A stretch of DNA of 8,389 nt from a bacterium (GTDB taxonomy: Bacteria; Margulisbacteria; Marinamargulisbacteria; UBA6595). Under the pieces are notes generated by a model. That model did not search any database. It was not told the DNA's origin and saw only the letters and a list, made by a program, of their open reading frames with translations. Where the stretch lies: assembly GCA_027621615.1 (NCBI GenBank), contig JAQCBC010000026.1, positions 1 through 8,389 on the forward strand. The letters are read 5' to 3'. Shown in pieces: positions 6,479-8,389 of the stretch (positions are counted from its first letter, which is position 1; every line of letters starts with the position of its first letter). A program made the position numbers and the translations under genes.

Positions 6479-7609
6479 ATGACGAAGCAAACACTAACCA
6501 AACAACAAGTCCCATTGTTAGATTTACAAGCACAATATGCCCCCATTCAATCGGATGTCATGGCGGCCATACAAGGGGTTTTTGATAGCAAGCAGTTTAT
6601 TATGGGGCCGCATATTGAGGGGCTAGAGTCTGAGATAGCCGCCTATTGTGGTACAACCCATGCGTTGGGTGTTTCGTCCGGGACCGATGCGTTAATTTTG
6701 GCCTTAATGGCTTTAGACATTGGGCCAGGGGATGAAGTGATTACAACGCCGTTTACATTTTTTGCAACGGGTGGGTCTATTTCTCGAGTGGGGGCAGTCC
6801 CCGTTTTTGTGGATATTGAGCCGGATACATACAATATTGATCCAACTAAAATTGAAGCGGCAATTACGCCCAAAACCAAAGCGATTATGCCGGTGCATTT
6901 GTTTGGTCAGGTGGCTGATATGGATGCGATTATGGCGATTGCCAATCAGAACGATTTATTTGTGATCGAAGATGCGGCTCAAGCCATTGGCGCTACCTAC
7001 AAGGGAAAACCGGCCGGTAGTATTGGGGATATTGGGTGTTTTTCATTTTTCCCGAGTAAAAACTTAGGGGCGTGTGGGGACGGGGGTATGGTTACCACAA
7101 ATAATCCGGATTTGTATGAAAAAATGCATGTCTTACGGGTTCATGGTGCAAAGCCGGTGTATGTGCACCATGTGATTGGGGGTAATTTCCGATTGGATTC
7201 GATGCAGGCAGCGATTTTGCGGGTTAAATTGCCACATTTGGAATCCCAGCATGATGGCCGTATTGCCAATGCTCAGTATTATGATGCGCATCTAAACGGG
7301 GCGTTCACAAAGCCGTCACAGAAGCATGATGGGCGCATGATTTACAACCAATACACGATCCAGGTAGGCGATGCCAAGCGCGATGCATTAAAAGCACATT
7401 TGGACAGCCATACCGTTGGCTGTGCGATTTATTACCCCATTTCTTTGCATCTGCAGGCGTGTTTTGCGCAGTTGGGGTATCAAGCAGGGGATTGCCCGGT
7501 GGCTGAGCGTGCCGCAACGTCGGTGTTATCCTTGCCTATTTATTCTGAGTTAAACTCAGATCAATTGGCGTATGTTGTTGAAACGGTCAACCAATTTTTT
7601 GAGCATTAA
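6479..7609 (+). CDS. DegT/DnrJ/EryC1 family PLP-dependent sugar aminotransferase
   Basis: The enzyme belongs to the fold-type I PLP family that transfers an amino group, usually from glutamate, to a keto group of a nucleotide-activated sugar for surface glycans. Features in order: V11-P-L-L-D-L near the N terminus, S67-G-T-D-A-L (cofactor phosphate), P91-F-T-F-F-A-T, E164-D165-A-A-Q168 (Asp to the pyridine nitrogen), S189-F-F-P-S-K194-N-L-G-A with the cofactor lysine, G201 D-G-G, and N236-F-R-L-D-S-M-Q-A-A-I. The HHVIGGNFRLD context is typical of 3-keto-sugar aminotransferases (WbpE/FdtB type), but that assignment is only an inference. At 376 residues the length is normal. The ATG is supported by AGAGG eight bases upstream. 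Its end overlaps the dehydrogenase gene by at least 11 bases. Confidence 0.93.
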   Translation: MTKQTLTKQQVPLLDLQAQYAPIQSDVMAAIQGVFDSKQFIMGPHIEGLESEIAAYCGTTHALGVSSGTDALILALMALDIGPGDEVITTPFTFFATGGSISRVGAVPVFVDIEPDTYNIDPTKIEAAITPKTKAIMPVHLFGQVADMDAIMAIANQNDLFVIEDAAQAIGATYKGKPAGSIGDIGCFSFFPSKNLGACGDGGMVTTNNPDLYEKMHVLRVHGAKPVYVHHVIGGNFRLDSMQAAILRVKLPHLESQHDGRIANAQYYDAHLNGAFTKPSQKHDGRMIYNQYTIQVGDAKRDALKAHLDSHTVGCAIYYPISLHLQACFAQLGYQAGDCPVAERAATSVLSLPIYSELNSDQLAYVVETVNQFFEH

Positions 7610-8389
7610 GTCTGTTGCTGTTGTTTCTACATCGTTTTCCAAGCATGCGGGCTTGTGTTCAGCCCTAGCGAATCAAGTTTCGCGTGTTTGGTTTAATACA
7701 GAGGGCCGTACGTATTCGGAGGATGCATTGGTGGACTTTATTGCGGATGCCGATGCGGCAATTATTGGGCGTGAGTGGGTGGATGCGGCTGTAATTAATC
7801 GGCTATCGATTCGGTTGCTTGCAAAATATGGGGTGGGTTTGGATAATATTGACCAAGCTGCCTTGCGCCAACGGGGTATTGCGTTGGGGTGGACGCCGGG
7901 AGTAAATGCCATGGCGGTTGCGGAGCAGACGGTGGGTTTTATGATTGGGTTGCAGCGTAATCTCTATTATACGGCTCGATGCATGGCACAGGGTGATTGG
8001 ATAAAAAATGGTGGGCGTCAATTGTCTGGCTGTACGGTGGGCATTGTGGGGGTGGGGCATATTGGCCAAGCGTTGGTTCAGTTGTTGGCGCCATTTGGGT
8101 GCCGAATTTTGGGGTGCGATAGTGTGGATAAGACGGATTATTATGCTGCACATGGTATTGAAGCTGCGGATTTTGAAACGGTAATGCGAACAGCCGATGT
8201 GGTGTCGTTGCATGTTCCGTTGACAGTGGATACACATCACATGATTAATGCCACTACATTGGCATGGATGCAGCCAACGGCGGTGCTGATTAATACGGCT
8301 CGGGGTGAGGTTGTGGATACTGCGGCCTTGTATACGGCCTTGAAAGACAGTCGCTTGGGAGGTGCTGCTTTGGATGTGTTTGAATCAGA
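7599..8389 (+). CDS. D-isomer-specific 2-hydroxyacid dehydrogenase, phosphoglycerate dehydrogenase-like (3' end outside window)
   Basis: A long open frame with no stop runs off the window end. It oxidises or reduces a D-2-hydroxy acid with NAD(H); the substrate is unknown. Numbering from the TTG at 7599, the substrate-domain stretch A-K-Y-G-V-G-L-D-N is near residues 69-77, the Rossmann motif is G151-V-G-H-I-G156, and N-T-A-R235-G carries the substrate-binding arginine. The expected catalytic Glu and His lie just beyond the window. Starting at TTG the protein reads M-S-I-K-S-V-A-V-V, typical of the family. An in-frame ATG at 7572 would add nine residues and lengthen the overlap with the aminotransferase from 11 to 38 bases; an in-frame TAA at 7551 bars anything longer. 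Neither start has a clear Shine-Dalgarno sequence, so coupling to the aminotransferase is likely. Proteins of this type are often found in glycan clusters beside DegT and LicD relatives. Confidence 0.88.
   Translation, partial: MSIKSVAVVSTSFSKHAGLCSALANQVSRVWFNTEGRTYSEDALVDFIADADAAIIGREWVDAAVINRLSIRLLAKYGVGLDNIDQAALRQRGIALGWTPGVNAMAVAEQTVGFMIGLQRNLYYTARCMAQGDWIKNGGRQLSGCTVGIVGVGHIGQALVQLLAPFGCRILGCDSVDKTDYYAAHGIEAADFETVMRTADVVSLHVPLTVDTHHMINATTLAWMQPTAVLINTARGEVVDTAALYTALKDSRLGGAALDVFES

Noticed and set aside
7803..8240. 145-codon open frame on the - strand
   Set aside because: It lies antisense to the clearly conserved hydroxyacid dehydrogenase, has a low-complexity His/Pro/Arg-rich translation and no family motif; a shadow frame.

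Overview
The window is a densely packed stretch of a bacterial chromosome with every real gene on the + strand. By eye the base composition is moderate, but it varies: sampled 60-base lines run about 28-48% G+C in the first gene, 32-47% in argB and 52-63% in argG/argH. Genes overlap by a few to 19 bases, and four of the seven visible gene starts appear to be GTG or TTG. No rRNA, tRNA, IS element, CRISPR array or phage gene was seen. The sequence alone does not let me name the lineage. The Shine-Dalgarno sites and sigma70-like promoters indicate a bacterium, and the surface-glycan genes on the right suggest, weakly, a Gram-negative-type envelope.

Region 1 (about 1-937) is the 3' part, probably nearly all, of an AT-rich alpha/beta hydrolase with an N-terminal membrane anchor. 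It is unrelated in function to what follows and probably belongs to an upstream unit.

Region 2 (949-5698) is an arginine operon, argB-argF-argG-argH, running straight into ndk. A sigma70-like promoter sits immediately before argB, and every later junction is an overlap (14, 19, 4 and 7 bases). ArgB phosphorylates N-acetylglutamate. ArgF, ArgG and ArgH then carry ornithine through citrulline and argininosuccinate to arginine plus fumarate. The genes for the steps between acetylglutamyl-phosphate and ornithine (argC, argD, argJ or argE) and for acetylglutamate formation are not in the window. The ArgB sequence looks like the arginine-feedback-inhibited class. Ndk balances nucleoside triphosphates and could serve both the ATP-using arginine enzymes and nucleotide-sugar formation.

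Region 3 (5685-8389) is the start of a surface-polysaccharide or sugar-modification cluster. It holds a LicD/fukutin-like transferase overlapping ndk by 14 bases, a DegT/DnrJ/EryC1 sugar aminotransferase with its own extended -10 promoter and good ribosome site, and a D-2-hydroxyacid (phosphoglycerate-like) dehydrogenase cut by the window end. The ndk-licD junction is the most interesting small structure: a 9-bp hairpin encloses both the ndk stop codon and the apparent licD GTG start.

Nothing here looks like a wholly new system. The points of interest are local: the merged arginine/ndk/glycan layout, the junction hairpin, a possibly leaderless argB, an ArgH without its usual N-terminal motif, an in-frame tandem repeat in argG, and unusual residues in ArgF.
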